Part shown: piece after piece, positions 25,705 to 36,300 of the stretch
Layout of the letters: the number at the start of each line of letters is the position of its first letter
How positions within the stretch are numbered: position 1 is the first letter of the stretch
Assembly (NCBI GenBank): GCA_029260055.1
Contig: JAJDDX010000380.1
Location: forward strand, 1 to 47,169
DNA: 47,169 nt
Source: Phycisphaerae bacterium
GTDB taxonomy: Bacteria > Planctomycetota > Phycisphaerae > UBA1845
Direction: 5' to 3'
The notes under the pieces: model-generated
Databases searched by the model: none
What the model was told of the DNA's origin: nothing
What the model saw: only the letters and a program-made list of their open reading frames with translations
Translations under genes and position numbers: made by a program

Positions 25705-25722
25705 TACGTCGCACGCTGGCGC

Positions 25723-26784
25723 TCAGTAGTTCGCCAGTTCTACGTACGCGATGCCGCCGACAGCTTGGTCGCCGTGCGTGCCTGTTACCGTGCAGAGCCC
25801 TTCCCAGTAGATATTCAGCGTGCTGCCTCGCGCGTCGAGTTCCTGATCGAGAGCTGCGGCTGCGACTGACAGAGTCAAACCGCGCGTCGGTATGTCGATG
25901 TTCCATCCCACGGGATACGTCACACCGGTGCGCGGGCTCGTCCAATGCGCATTCGGCGTCACGATGACCGCCGCAAGTGGCAAGCTGATCGGATCACCGT
26001 CAGCCGGTATGTAGGTTCCGAAGAAGACGGGGCCCGGCGTATCCGGGAAGACGAACGACATGATGTCGGTGCCGTCATCGAGGCGGATGCTGAACCAGTC
26101 CCACTTCAGCCACGGGTTCGTCAGGTCGTTGCCCCATTGGTGGTCAAACCAGATGGACCCGGTCACGCTCCGTCGATCGCCATCGACTTCAAGCGCACCG
26201 ATCGCGTGCATGCGCGGTCTGGAGTAGTAGAAGGCGTTTCCGTTCGCCCCGAACGGCACGTATCCCCGGCCGCCATGCAGCACCGGGCCGCGCTCGTCCG
26301 TCAGAGTTAGGTCCAGGGCGAATTCACCGCCGCGCGTGATCGCATGCAAGTGGTCCTCCCCGTCGCGTCCCGATGCCTGCACGATGTCGGTCACGAGGTT
26401 GAATCCCGGCTGCGGTGCCTCGAAGACCGGAACTGGTGAAAACTCTCGGCTCTGGTCGTAGACGAAGCGGCCGGTTGATACGTCGAGCACGGCGAAGTGC
26501 GCCATCCGCGCGCGGGCGAGGTTGAAGAGATAGGGTATTTCGGGGATGTGGAAGACGACGGCTTCGATGCCGTAGTCTCGACCCTCGTCGTCGCTGAGCA
26601 TACCGGTGTAGTACCACCACTCGCCGCCGCCGAAGTGGTGTGGTGCCTCATCGTTGGGGAGCCGGACGGCGGGCTCAGGCGTCAGGGCCTCGTAGAACGC
26701 GTCCGGCGAGCAGGCGAGCGGCAAGGTCGCGGCGGTCGCGCATGCCAGGAGCAGCCGGATCGATAGGGTTCTGCTTGGTCGCAA
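25723..26784 (-). CDS. CrtC/AttH-like lipocalin-fold protein, probable exported or lipoprotein
   Basis: This 353-residue protein resembles the carotenoid 1,2-hydratase/AttH family, which has paired lipocalin-like domains. Visible family features are the N-terminal HHFGGGEWWYYTG segment, the YYSRPRM and GSIWFDHQWGN segments, and WDWFSIRLDDG in the second half. A signal peptide occupies about residues 1-25, with Cys at 15 and 25, either of which could be a lipidation site, although neither is a perfect lipobox. The start is TTG at 26784, supported by AGGAGG (complement of 26790-26795) five bases upstream. No carotenoid genes are nearby, so hydratase activity is unproven; AttH-like members are often secreted proteins of unknown role. 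It is alone on the minus strand. Confidence 0.78.
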   Translation of the reverse strand: MRPSRTLSIRLLLACATAATLPLACSPDAFYEALTPEPAVRLPNDEAPHHFGGGEWWYYTGMLSDDEGRDYGIEAVVFHIPEIPYLFNLARARMAHFAVLDVSTGRFVYDQSREFSPVPVFEAPQPGFNLVTDIVQASGRDGEDHLHAITRGGEFALDLTLTDERGPVLHGGRGYVPFGANGNAFYYSRPRMHAIGALEVDGDRRSVTGSIWFDHQWGNDLTNPWLKWDWFSIRLDDGTDIMSFVFPDTPGPVFFGTYIPADGDPISLPLAAVIVTPNAHWTSPRTGVTYPVGWNIDIPTRGLTLSVAAAALDQELDARGSTLNIYWEGLCTVTGTHGDQAVGGIAYVELANY

Positions 26785-27286
26785 CTACGCCTCCTGGATT
26801 CACGGGGGCCGCGCATTTCGGCGGTCGAGTCTCGCCGAGGGTCGGTATCCTCGTTGCATTAGACGTATCGCGCCGGCGGACGTCCAATCTTGGTTCGAGA
26901 GCACGAGCCCTTCCGGGTGTCCCGTGATCGGACAGGCCTCTTCGGCGGCCGATCGAGTCGGTGGCAGTCATGTCGGGCGGTTTGCGTCATTTCGCACGGC
27001 GCTGCCCGGAATGGCGCGATTCGAGTAGTTCTTGAGGGCTGGAATCGTCGGTTTCAGGGCCCAAAGCGCGGGCGCGTCTCTGTTTAGCGGCTGCGGTCAG
27101 GTGCGGTTGACTGCCCGGCCTCTGGAACGGAAATTGCGTGGAGTCAATTGGCTCGCAAGCGGATCGGGTGGGATGGTGTGCCCGCATCGAGGTCCCGCGT
27201 GAGCCGATGCGCGTGCGTCCGGCGGTCGGGCGCACGGTCGCCGTTCGCCGGTGGGTTTGCGGATCGTTCGCGTAAGAGGTGTAGGG
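26785..27286. other. Intergenic stretch between divergent genes
   Basis: This 502-base gap separates the minus-strand lipocalin gene from the + strand 2-oxoacid oxidoreductase cluster, so promoters in both directions must lie here. I could not pick out convincing -35/-10 pairs. Short open frames on both strands lack ribosome sites and look like chance frames in GC-rich DNA. Confidence 0.5.
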
Positions 27287-29512
27287 ATGACCGAGCTGAC
27301 AATCTACGGGCGGGGCGGACAGGGCGGTGTGACGCTCGCAAAACTCATCGCGGAATCCTACTTCCTTCGCGACAAGCACGTTCAGGCGTTCGGTGTGTAC
27401 GCGGCTGAGCGTTCCGGCGCGCCGCTCCAGGCGTACGTGCGGATCGACGACGAAGAGATCACGAATCACAACCAGATCACGGAACCGGATCACGTGATCG
27501 TGCTGGATCGTACGCTGATCGGGCCTCGTGTCCTGACCGGCCTGAAGCCCGACGGCTGGATCATTCTCAATACATCGGAGTCACCGGAAGCGTACGGCGA
27601 GATGTTCCCAGGCCGTCGCGTGGCGACGATCGATGCGACGGCGATTGCCGTGGCGAACGGGCTCGGTACGCGCAGCGTTCCCATCGTCAACACGACCGTG
27701 CTCGGCGCCGCGATGCGGCTGTTCGAGCGCGACTTCACGGATGTGGAGGCGGCGCTCGCCGTCCTCAAGTTTGGTGGTGGCAATGTCACCAGCGCGCGGG
27801 AGGCATACGATTGCGTCAGCACATCGACGCTGCCGGGCGAGGCGGCGGCTGCTCCGGTCATGGGGCCGGCGGGGCGGGCGACGGGCCTGCTCGACGCCGG
27901 CGTTGGACTAGACCCACTCATCAAGACGGGCGGCTGGGCGACGCGCCAGCCTGACCGTCAGCGACTGACGCCTCCGTGCAATGACGGCTGCCCGGCCGGT
28001 AACGACGTGCAGGGCTTCGTGGCCGCGGTCGGCAAACAAGACTATACCGGCGCGCTGGAGATACTCCTCAGCACTTCGCCGCTTCCGGCTACGTGTGGGC
28101 GTGTTTGTCCCGCGCCGTGCATGGACGCCTGCAACCGGTCGATGATCGACGAGTCCATCAACATTCGTGAGCTGGAACGCTACGCGGCCGAGCGCGGCAC
28201 GCGGCCCGAACCGACCAAGCCGACGCGCAAGGAGCGTGTGGCGGTTGTCGGGTCGGGACCCGCCGGTCTCGGCGCCGCCTACCATCTGGCGAAGCTCGGC
28301 TACCCCGTCGAGTTGTTCGAAGCGTGCAGTGAACTCGGCGGTGTGATGCGGACGGGCATCCCGGCCTATCGCCTGCCGCGGGATGTGCTCGATGCCGAGA
28401 TCGATTACATCCTCAAGCAGGGCGTCGAAGCGCATACCGGGTATTACTTCCGACGTAGGGACCTTCTCGAGGCTACCAAGAAGTTCTCCGCTGTCTTTTT
28501 GGCGACCGGGCTTCAGGAGGTCAGGTCGCTCGACCTGGGCGTGGTGGCGGGTGGGTCGACGGACACGGTCCTGCAGGGGATCGACTTCCTCGATCAGGTT
28601 CGTCGGAATGAAGTTTCCGTCGAGGGCGAGCGCGTCATTGTGATCGGCGGAGGGAACACCGCGATGGACGCCGCGGGTAGCGCACGGCGCCTGGGGGCTG
28701 CCAGCGTGCGCGTCGTCTATCGCCGAACGCGCGAGCAGATGCCGGCCATCAAGGAAGAGGTCGAGGCGGCGCTCGAAGAGGGCATCGCTCTTGATGAGTT
28801 GGTGTCGCCGATTCGCCTGCAGGATAGCGGTGTCACGCCGCTGCTTACTTGCCAGCGCATGAAGCTTGGCGAGCCGGACGAGTCGGGTCGGGCGCGCCCC
28901 GTGCCGGAGACTTCCGAAGACGCCTTCTTCGATATTCCATGCGACCGCGTGATCCTGGCACTGGGCCAGTCGGCCGATCTGTCCATCCTGCCCGAGGGGT
29001 CCGAGATTCGCGACGGTGAGGCGCTGATGGGCTTGACGGAGGCGCCGGTCTTTTGCGGCGGCGACTTCGCGACGAATGACGGAACGGTGACAGCCGCGCT
29101 CGGCGCTGGGCGAAGGGCGGCTTTGCACGTTCACCGAACGCTCACCGATGAGGACCTCTTCCCGCCGGCATCCGAACCGATGGCCGGGACGGACGTGATG
29201 ACCACGCACGTATTCACACGGTCTCCGCGACAGGACGGCGGCACGATCGCGCACGACCTTCGGTGCCACAGCTTCACGGAAGTCCACACCGGCTACAGCG
29301 ACAACGGCGAGGTGAACCAAGCCGTGTTGGAAGCCAAGCGGTGTTTCAGTTGCGGCGTGTGCAACACATGCGATCGCTGTCAGACCTATTGCCCGGAGGG
29401 GATCCTGTTCCGCGAGGGCGACGGGTATCGGTTCGATTACGACTACTGTAAGGGCTGCGGGGTCTGCGCCTCGGTTTGTCCTCGCGGTGTCATTTATATG
29501 TCGGAGCTCTGA
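27287..29512 (+). CDS. Fused pyruvate:ferredoxin oxidoreductase gamma subunit, GltD-like flavoprotein and delta ferredoxin
   Basis: This is a 741-residue fusion of three parts. Residues 1-190 are the gamma domain (TIYGRGGQGGVTLAKL, GAPLQAYVRI). Residues 215-620 resemble the glutamate synthase small subunit: an N-terminal Fe-S adaptor with CNDGCPAGNDVQGF and CGRVCPAPCMDAC, an FAD-binding GSGPAGLGAAYHLAKLG, and an NAD(P)-binding GGGNTAMDAAGSARRLGA. Residues 680-741 carry two [4Fe-4S] motifs (CFSCGVCNTCDRCQTYCP and CKGCGVCASVCP), matching the delta subunit. It would move electrons between pyruvate oxidation and NAD(P)H without a separate ferredoxin, which is inference. GTG/ATG codons upstream of 27287 are in frame, but the gamma fold begins at this ATG. 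The porA-like gene follows after 18 bases. Confidence 0.87.
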   Translation: MTELTIYGRGGQGGVTLAKLIAESYFLRDKHVQAFGVYAAERSGAPLQAYVRIDDEEITNHNQITEPDHVIVLDRTLIGPRVLTGLKPDGWIILNTSESPEAYGEMFPGRRVATIDATAIAVANGLGTRSVPIVNTTVLGAAMRLFERDFTDVEAALAVLKFGGGNVTSAREAYDCVSTSTLPGEAAAAPVMGPAGRATGLLDAGVGLDPLIKTGGWATRQPDRQRLTPPCNDGCPAGNDVQGFVAAVGKQDYTGALEILLSTSPLPATCGRVCPAPCMDACNRSMIDESINIRELERYAAERGTRPEPTKPTRKERVAVVGSGPAGLGAAYHLAKLGYPVELFEACSELGGVMRTGIPAYRLPRDVLDAEIDYILKQGVEAHTGYYFRRRDLLEATKKFSAVFLATGLQEVRSLDLGVVAGGSTDTVLQGIDFLDQVRRNEVSVEGERVIVIGGGNTAMDAAGSARRLGAASVRVVYRRTREQMPAIKEEVEAALEEGIALDELVSPIRLQDSGVTPLLTCQRMKLGEPDESGRARPVPETSEDAFFDIPCDRVILALGQSADLSILPEGSEIRDGEALMGLTEAPVFCGGDFATNDGTVTAALGAGRRAALHVHRTLTDEDLFPPASEPMAGTDVMTTHVFTRSPRQDGGTIAHDLRCHSFTEVHTGYSDNGEVNQAVLEAKRCFSCGVCNTCDRCQTYCPEGILFREGDGYRFDYDYCKGCGVCASVCPRGVIYMSEL

Positions 29513-29530
29513 TCAGACGGGAGGCCGATC

Positions 29531-30703
29531 GTGGGTAAAGCACTGGTGACGGGGAATAACGCCGCGGGGCACACGCTGGCGCTCGCCGGCGAGGCGAATC
29601 GCGACGCGCGAGGCTGCGCGTGCGGCGCCTATCCGATCACTCCGCAGACCGAGATCATCGAGTTCCTGCGTAGCTTCGAGTTTTCGAAGGGCCGGGTAGT
29701 GCCGGTGGAATCCGAGCATAGCGCCATGGGCGTGTGCATCGGTGCGTCGCTTGCGGGCGGGCGGTCGTTTACCGCCAGTTCGTCGAACGGCCTGGCTTAT
29801 ATGGTGGAAAACATCTTCGCGGCCGGCTTCTATCGACTGCCGATCGTGATGATCTCGGTGAATCGTACGCTCGGTCCACCGTGGAACATCTGGGTCGACC
29901 AGGGCGACAGCCTCATGTTCCGTGATGCGCCGTGGCTTCAGTTCTACACGGAATCGCACCAGGACTTGGTGGACACGATTCTGCTGGCGTTCCGCGTGGC
30001 CGAGGACCCGCGCGTCATGCTTCCCGCGACGGTTGCGCTGGATGGATTCGTCACGTCGCACACGCTCATGGGCGTCGAGTTGCCGGACCAAGAACAGGTG
30101 GACGCTTATCTGCCGCCGTGTCACGTGCCGCACCGCCTTCAGCATGAGCATCCGACGGCCGTCGGCGGCTTGACCTGGCCGCGCGAGACTGAGCGTCACC
30201 GGCGCGACATCCAAGCCGCCATGGAGAATGTGGAAACGGTGCTGGCCGAGGCGATCGACGAGTTCGAGGCGATATTCAAAAGGCGCCCGCACGGCACGAT
30301 GTCAGCCGAGCACACAGAGGACGCCGAAGTCGTCATCATCGCATGCAACACCATGGCTCGTACGCTCCGGCGGGTGGTCAAGGAGCGTCGCGAGCAGGGC
30401 GAGAAGATCGGCATGATCAAGTCCAAGCTCTTTAGACCCTTCCCGCGGGCTGATCTGATCAAGGGGGTCGCAAACGCGAAGCACATCGGCGTGCTCGATC
30501 GCAACCACTCACCCGGCTCCGGTGGCATCTTCTGGCAGGAGGTGGCGACCACGCTTCGCCAGAAGCCGGACATCGTGGTCCAGGACTACCTGGTCGGCCT
30601 CGGCGGCGGCGATGTGACGCCGACGATCATCAACGAGATTATCGACGACCTCGTCGGGCGCTCCGAGTCGAGTGAGCCGGTGTGGAAGGAGGTGGCCGTA
30701 TGA
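29531..30703 (+). CDS. porA: Pyruvate:ferredoxin oxidoreductase alpha subunit
   Basis: This is a 390-residue subunit of the 2-oxoacid:ferredoxin oxidoreductase family, holding the pyrimidine-binding half of the thiamine site. YPITPQTEIIEFL near residue 37, the ESEHSAMG segment and the LDGFVTSHT loop are typical of PorA, the pyruvate-type alpha subunit, rather than KorA. The start is GTG with GGGAGG seven to ten bases upstream. Its stop overlaps the next gene's ATG (ATGA), so alpha and beta are translationally coupled. With its neighbours it would convert pyruvate and CoA to acetyl-CoA, CO2 and reduced ferredoxin, or run in reverse for CO2 fixation. Substrate is inferred from family motifs. 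Confidence 0.9.
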   Translation: MGKALVTGNNAAGHTLALAGEANRDARGCACGAYPITPQTEIIEFLRSFEFSKGRVVPVESEHSAMGVCIGASLAGGRSFTASSSNGLAYMVENIFAAGFYRLPIVMISVNRTLGPPWNIWVDQGDSLMFRDAPWLQFYTESHQDLVDTILLAFRVAEDPRVMLPATVALDGFVTSHTLMGVELPDQEQVDAYLPPCHVPHRLQHEHPTAVGGLTWPRETERHRRDIQAAMENVETVLAEAIDEFEAIFKRRPHGTMSAEHTEDAEVVIIACNTMARTLRRVVKERREQGEKIGMIKSKLFRPFPRADLIKGVANAKHIGVLDRNHSPGSGGIFWQEVATTLRQKPDIVVQDYLVGLGGGDVTPTIINEIIDDLVGRSESSEPVWKEVAV

Positions 30704-31614
30704 CCACTGCAACGACACCGAACGGTGAGACGCGATGCGGATCGGTGCTGCGGCCCGGCAACACCAACTGCGCGGGTTGCGGCATGTCGCTGGGCTTTCA
30801 ACTACTCGACCAGGCGCTCAAGAGCGAGCCGCTGACGCTCGTCATTCCCGCGTGCTGCGGCATCGTGACGGCGGGTGCGTTCCCGACGACGGCGTACGGC
30901 GTGCCGACGGCGGCTGCCACGTTCGCCAGTTCGCCCGCGGTGGCGACCGGCATCAGCAGCATCGCCGAAGTGAACAACGAAGATCATCCCGTGATCTGCT
31001 GGGCGGGTGACGGCGGCACGTACGACATCGGTCTGGCCACGCTCTCCGCCGCGGCCGAGCGCAACGAGAATTTGATCTACGTCTGCTACGACAACGAGAT
31101 CTACGGCAACACGGGCGGACAGCGAAGCAGCGCGACGCCGGAGGGCGTGTCGACGACGACGAGCCCGCGCGGCAAGATCGAACGCAAGAAGGACATTATG
31201 GGGATCATGGTGGCGCACCGCATTCCCTACGCGGCGACGTTGTCGGTAGCGCACCATGAAGATTTCATTCGGAAGATCGAAACGGCCCGCGCGACGCAGG
31301 GGTTCAGGTTCCTGCTCATTCACTCGCCGTGTCCGACCGGGTGGAAGTCGGAGGCGGACGAGAGCGTCGACCTGATCCGATACGCCGTGGGTTGTGGTCT
31401 TTTCCCTCTTTACGAAGTCTATGACGGGATGCGTTATCGCATCAACGCCGAGCCGGACGGCACGCCACTGGAGGAGTACACCTCCAGGCAGCGTCGATTC
31501 ACGCGGTCGAAGGTCGATTTCTCGGCTCTTCAGACGAACATCGACGAGCAGTGGCGGTATCTCAGCGAGATGGCGCGGGCATTTCCGGCGGATTCAGGAG
31601 CGAGCGATGAATGA
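30700..31614 (+). CDS. porB: Pyruvate:ferredoxin oxidoreductase beta subunit
   Basis: This 304-residue subunit binds thiamine diphosphate and one [4Fe-4S] cluster. CAGCGMSLG near the N-terminus supplies two cluster Cys, with a third near CCGIV and a later one in the VGCGLFPLYE region. The diphosphate/Mg motif is GDGGTYDIG with the downstream NEIYGNTGGQRS. ATG 30700 overlaps the porA stop and is preceded by AAGGAGG. The length is typical of PorB. The stop overlaps the start of the next gene by eight bases, extending the coupled run. Confidence 0.9.
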   Translation: MTTATTPNGETRCGSVLRPGNTNCAGCGMSLGFQLLDQALKSEPLTLVIPACCGIVTAGAFPTTAYGVPTAAATFASSPAVATGISSIAEVNNEDHPVICWAGDGGTYDIGLATLSAAAERNENLIYVCYDNEIYGNTGGQRSSATPEGVSTTTSPRGKIERKKDIMGIMVAHRIPYAATLSVAHHEDFIRKIETARATQGFRFLLIHSPCPTGWKSEADESVDLIRYAVGCGLFPLYEVYDGMRYRINAEPDGTPLEEYTSRQRRFTRSKVDFSALQTNIDEQWRYLSEMARAFPADSGASDE

Positions 31615-33205
31615 GTTGTTGATGGGGGATGAGGCCGTCGCGTTGGGGGCTCTTCACGCCGGAATCGCCGGCGCGTTTGGCTACCCCGGCACGCCGGCTA
31701 CCGAGATTCTAGAGAGCATCCAGGCGCGCGTACGCGCCGGCGAAACGGACATTTCGGCCCGTTGGTCGGCCAACGAGAAAGTCGCCTACGAGGAGGCGCT
31801 CGGCGCGTCGTACGCCGGGCACCGAGCGCTGGTGTCGATGAAGCACGTCGGCCTGAACGTGGCGGCTGATCCGTTTATGAGCTCGGCGTTGACCGGTGCC
31901 AACGGCGGACTGGTGCTCGCGGTGGCGGACGATCCGGGCATGCACTCGTCGCAGAACGAGCAAGACAGCCGCTATTTTGGCCAGTTCGCCCAGATCCCGG
32001 TGCTGGAGCCGTCGAACCAGCAGGAAGCGTACGACATGACGCGCGAGGCTTTCGAGACCTCGGAGTGTTTGCACATTCCCGTCATGATTCGCCTGGTCAC
32101 GCGCCTCTCTCACAGCCGCGCGAACGTCAAGACGGCGCCGCCCGTCGACGCGACGCCGCTCCCGCGTGCTAAGGACTGGCGCGAGTGGACGCTGCTGCCG
32201 GTGAACGCGCGGAAGCGTTTCAGCCGCCTACTCGACCTGCAGGAAGTGCTCGGCGAGTACGCGCACGATTCGACATTTAACTCACTGACGCTCAACGGGC
32301 CCAAGGGCATCCTCGTGACGGGGCTTGCCTACAACTACGTGCGTGAGGCGATCGGCTCGGACAACTCGTACTCGATTCTAAAGATCGGCGCGTATCCGGT
32401 GCCGATGGGCAAGATTCGGGAATTGGTGGATCACTGCAAGGAAGTGCTCCTCGTCGAAGAGGGGTACCCGTTCGTCGAGAAGCAACTTGCCGGTCTGATG
32501 GGCCTTCCCGGCAAGCACATTCGCGGCAAGCTGGATGGGGCCTTACCGCGCCAGGGCGAGATGACGACCGATCTGGTGCGCGACGCGCTGGGCTTGCCGA
32601 TGCGTGATCTGCATCCCGCGGAAGAGTCCGTGCCCGGACGTCCTCCGCAGTTGTGCGGCGGTTGCCCGCACTGCGACACATACAAGCTGCTGACCGATGC
32701 GCTGGCGGACGGCGACCAGCCCTACTACTTCGGCGACATCGGGTGCTATACGCTGGCCGCCTTGCCGCCCTACAACGCGATGGAGACGTGCGTCGACATG
32801 GGTGCGTCGATCGGCATGGCGATCGGAGCAGCCAAGGTGGGAGAGCACCCGGTCGTGGCGACAATCGGCGACTCGACGTTCCTCCATTCAGGGATGAGCG
32901 CGCTGGTCGGTGCTGCGCATGACGACATCAACATGACGGTCATCGTGCTCGACAACGCATTGGTCGCCATGACGGGTGGCCAAGAGGCGATGGCTACCGG
33001 CGACGACATGATTCGCGTCATCAAGGGGCTCGGGGTGAACGAGGACCACGTGGTCTACCTGGAGCCGCTGCCCAAGCTGTACGATCAGAACGTGGAGTTA
33101 TTCCGCAAGGAGCTCGCGCACTGCGGTCTTTCGGTGATCGTGGCGTGCCGACCCTGCATTCATGCCAAGAAGAAGGCCGCCGCTCCCGTTGCGGCGAGTG
33201 CATAA
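31607..33205 (+). CDS. iorA: Indolepyruvate:ferredoxin oxidoreductase alpha subunit (IorA-like), lacking the ferredoxin tail
   Basis: This 532-residue protein has the IorA layout: an N-terminal pyrimidine-type domain (LLMGDEAVALGALHAG, GYPGTPATEI, SMKHVGLNVAADPFM), a transketolase C-like middle, and a thiamine-diphosphate domain with LCGGCPHCD, GDIGCYTL, TIGDSTFLHSG and DNALVAMTGGQ. Family members oxidise aryl 2-oxoacids (indolepyruvate, phenylpyruvate) to aryl-CoAs. They normally end in a two-cluster ferredoxin domain. Here the protein stops after CRPCIH and an Ala/Lys tail, so that domain is missing. Electrons must leave through another protein, perhaps the delta domain of the fusion at 27287. 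ATG 31607 has GGAG six bases upstream and overlaps porB. Its partner, the beta subunit, is in the next gene. Confidence 0.87.
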   Translation: MNELLMGDEAVALGALHAGIAGAFGYPGTPATEILESIQARVRAGETDISARWSANEKVAYEEALGASYAGHRALVSMKHVGLNVAADPFMSSALTGANGGLVLAVADDPGMHSSQNEQDSRYFGQFAQIPVLEPSNQQEAYDMTREAFETSECLHIPVMIRLVTRLSHSRANVKTAPPVDATPLPRAKDWREWTLLPVNARKRFSRLLDLQEVLGEYAHDSTFNSLTLNGPKGILVTGLAYNYVREAIGSDNSYSILKIGAYPVPMGKIRELVDHCKEVLLVEEGYPFVEKQLAGLMGLPGKHIRGKLDGALPRQGEMTTDLVRDALGLPMRDLHPAEESVPGRPPQLCGGCPHCDTYKLLTDALADGDQPYYFGDIGCYTLAALPPYNAMETCVDMGASIGMAIGAAKVGEHPVVATIGDSTFLHSGMSALVGAAHDDINMTVIVLDNALVAMTGGQEAMATGDDMIRVIKGLGVNEDHVVYLEPLPKLYDQNVELFRKELAHCGLSVIVACRPCIHAKKKAAAPVAASA

Positions 33206-33366
33206 AAAGTAGCCTGCCGCGTGGCGGGGGATGGGCTTGGAACCACGCGCGGGCACTCGAATACGGACCCAGTACACAGCCTCGCGGATAGAACGTGCGC
33301 GGGCGGTGCCGACCTTCAGAACCGATTGATCAGATGTTGCCGAAAGCGCAACTCGGAGTCACAACC

Positions 33367-36300
33367 ATGGAATTCAACATGATTCTCGCCGGCGTGGGCG
33401 GGCAGGGCATTCTCACTATCGCGCAGGCGATCTCGCACGCCGCGATGCGACGCGGATACAACGTCAAGCAGTCCGAGGTTCACGGCATGAGCCAGCGCGG
33501 CGGTGCGGTGCAGGCGCATCTGCGATTCGCCGACCATGAACTGCACAGCGACCTGATCCCGCTCGGGCGCGCGGACATGGTGCTCGCGGTCGAGCCGCTC
33601 GAGTCGCTCCGCTATGTGGAGTATCTCAGCGAGGACGCCACGATCATCACGAGCAGCATCCCGTTCGTGAACATTCCGAACTATCCGCCGATCGAAGAGG
33701 TGCTTCAGCGCGTCGCGGGGTACAGCGATCACGTGGTGGTCGACGCCAAGCGACTCGCCAAGGCGGCCGGTTCCGCACGCGCCGAGAACATGGTGATGCT
33801 TGGTGCGGCATCGGGCCGACTCGATTTCTCTCCGGCCGATCTCGAAGCGGTGATCGCGAAACTCTTCGCGGCCAAGGGCGAGCGCATCGTCGAGATCAAC
33901 GAGCGGGCGTTCCGTTTCGGTCGAAGCGCGACGGCTGCCTACCGCGACTGCATACGCCGTGGTGCGGCGAGCTTGGCCGTGCGTCATTGGATTCAGTCGG
34001 TCACGCCCGAGCAGCTCGCCGACATGGAAACGCCGGACCTGGCGGCTGTCGGCCTGGACAGCGAGTCGTGCGAGCTATCGCCCGCGGAGACGCACGCGAT
34101 CGGGCAGACGATCAGCCAGGTACTCGACGACGATCGGAAGCAGCTTTACGAGCATGAGGTCTACAGCATCGTGGAACTCGTCGGGGCGATTCACTCGCCG
34201 CGGCACCTGCTCGTGCGCAAGGGCGAACGGGTCGAGCCCGATGATCTCGACGGTTTCGAAGGCGACAAGGTCGTGCTCAAGATCGTCTCACCGGACATTG
34301 TCCACAAGACGGAGTCGGGCGGACTCGTCTTCGTGCCCAACTCGGTGGATGCTATCAACCGGGAGATCGAGCATCTCATCGCGGTGCAGAGCAAGGTGTC
34401 GAAGCGCATCCACGGCGTGCTGGTGGTCGAGTTCATCGAGACGGCGAAGCGCGGCCTGGGAAGCGAACTCTTCGTTGGTATCAGGGCTACGCGCGAGTTC
34501 GGTCCGGTCATTGCCGCCGGCCTGGGCGGCGTCGATACGGAGTTCCTTGCCGACAAGATGCAGCGGGGCTTCGCGGTGGCCAAGGCGTCCGCCGTCGACA
34601 TCTCGCCCGATGAGTTCTTCGAGCTGTTCAAACGAACGGCTGCGTACGAGCTTCTTGCCGGCAAGGTCCGCGGCCACGAACGGATCGTGTCGGACGGTGA
34701 GCTGATTCGCTGTTTTCGGGCCTTCATGGCGATCGCGCGGCGGTTCTGCATCGAAGGGATCGACGGCACCGGATTGCTGGAGTTGGAGGTCAATCCATTC
34801 GCGTTCGCGCAGGAGCGGCCGGTCCCGCTCGACGGGCGCGGTCGTCTCGGCAAGCTCACTTGCGCCACGGTCGGCAGACCCATCGCCAAGATCGACAAGA
34901 TGCTTGAACCCAAGTCGATTGCGGTGGTGGGGGTTTCCGGCAAGCGCCAGAACTTCGGCCGCATCATCTTGAACAACATACAGAAGTGCGGCTTTCCGAA
35001 GGATCGCCTTTACGTCATCAAAGATGGCGAGAAGGAGATCGACGGCGTGCCCTGTGTGCCGACGCTGGAGCAGCTTCCCGAACCCGTCGATCTGCTCGTA
35101 GCCGCTACCGGTGCCGATCAGGTTCCCGCACTGGTCCAGGATGTGATCGGTCCGGGTGCCACCGGCGCGTCGCGATGTGCGTCGGTGATCCTGATCCCCG
35201 GCGGCCTAGGCGAGAAAGAGGGGACGGAGAACATCCAGGAGGAGATACGAGAGCTCATTCAGGGCTCGCGCATTCGTCCTGACGGCGGTCCGGTCTTCCT
35301 CGGCGGCAACTGCATGGGCATGCGTTCTCGCCCCGGCTGCTATGACACTTTCTTCATTCCGGAGGCGAAGCTCGACCCGCGACGCGACGCTCCGGCGAAG
35401 CGCTCCGCCCTGATCTCCCAGAGCGGTGCGTTCATTATTACACGCATGAGCAACCTCGAGGTCCTCGATCCGACATTCGCCATTTCCGCCGGCAACCAGG
35501 CGGACTTGACGATGTCGGACCTGCTGACCGCCGTCGGTGGACGGGACGATATTGACTGCGTCGGTGTCTACGTCGAGGGTTTCAACGACTTGGACGGTCT
35601 GGCGTTTATTCGCGCCGTACAGCGAATTACCGCACTGGGCAAGGTGGTCGTCTTCTACAAGGCGGGTCGTACGTCGGCGGGTCGTTCGGCGGCGAAGGGC
35701 CACACGGCGTCGGTCGCCGGCGACTACGATGTGTGCCAGGCGGCCGTTACCGATGCGGGTGCCATTGTGACGGATACCTTCAAGGAATTCGAGCAGCTCC
35801 TCGAACAGGCGACCGCGTTTCACGGCAAGCAAGTTCGCGGACGGCGCATCGGAGCAATCAGCAACGCCGGGTACGAGGCGGTCGGGATGGCCGACACGGT
35901 CAAGGGCGCTCGCTACCAGGTTGAGATCGCCAAGCTCTCGGACACGGCGCGGCAGCGGCTTTCCGAAACACTGGCGAAGCACCGCCTGGACAACTTGGTC
36001 AACGCGAGTTGCCCGCTGGACCTGACGCCGATGGCCAACGATGAGGCGTACGAGGACTGCATCCGCGTCATGATGGAGGACGACGACATCGATGCGGTGG
36101 TGGTCGGCTGCGTACCGCTCTCGCCGCAGCTATTGACCACGCCCGACGAGCTGTCCAATCCCGGATCACTCGTGGCGCGGGTACCGCGGATCTTCGCGGA
36201 GTACGACAAACCGCTCATCTTCGTGGTCGACTGTGCCGCACCGTACGACAAGTTCGCACGGATGGTTCGCGAGGCCGGCGTACCCGTGTTCCGTTCCGCC

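Noticed and set aside
26675-26971. Small minus-strand open frame overlapping the start of the lipocalin gene
   Set aside because: It has no motif or ribosome site and overlaps a better supported gene in a different frame.
31394-31606. N-terminal extension of the IorA-like protein
   Set aside because: It overlaps porB in another frame, and the IorA fold starts exactly at ATG 31607, which has a ribosome site.
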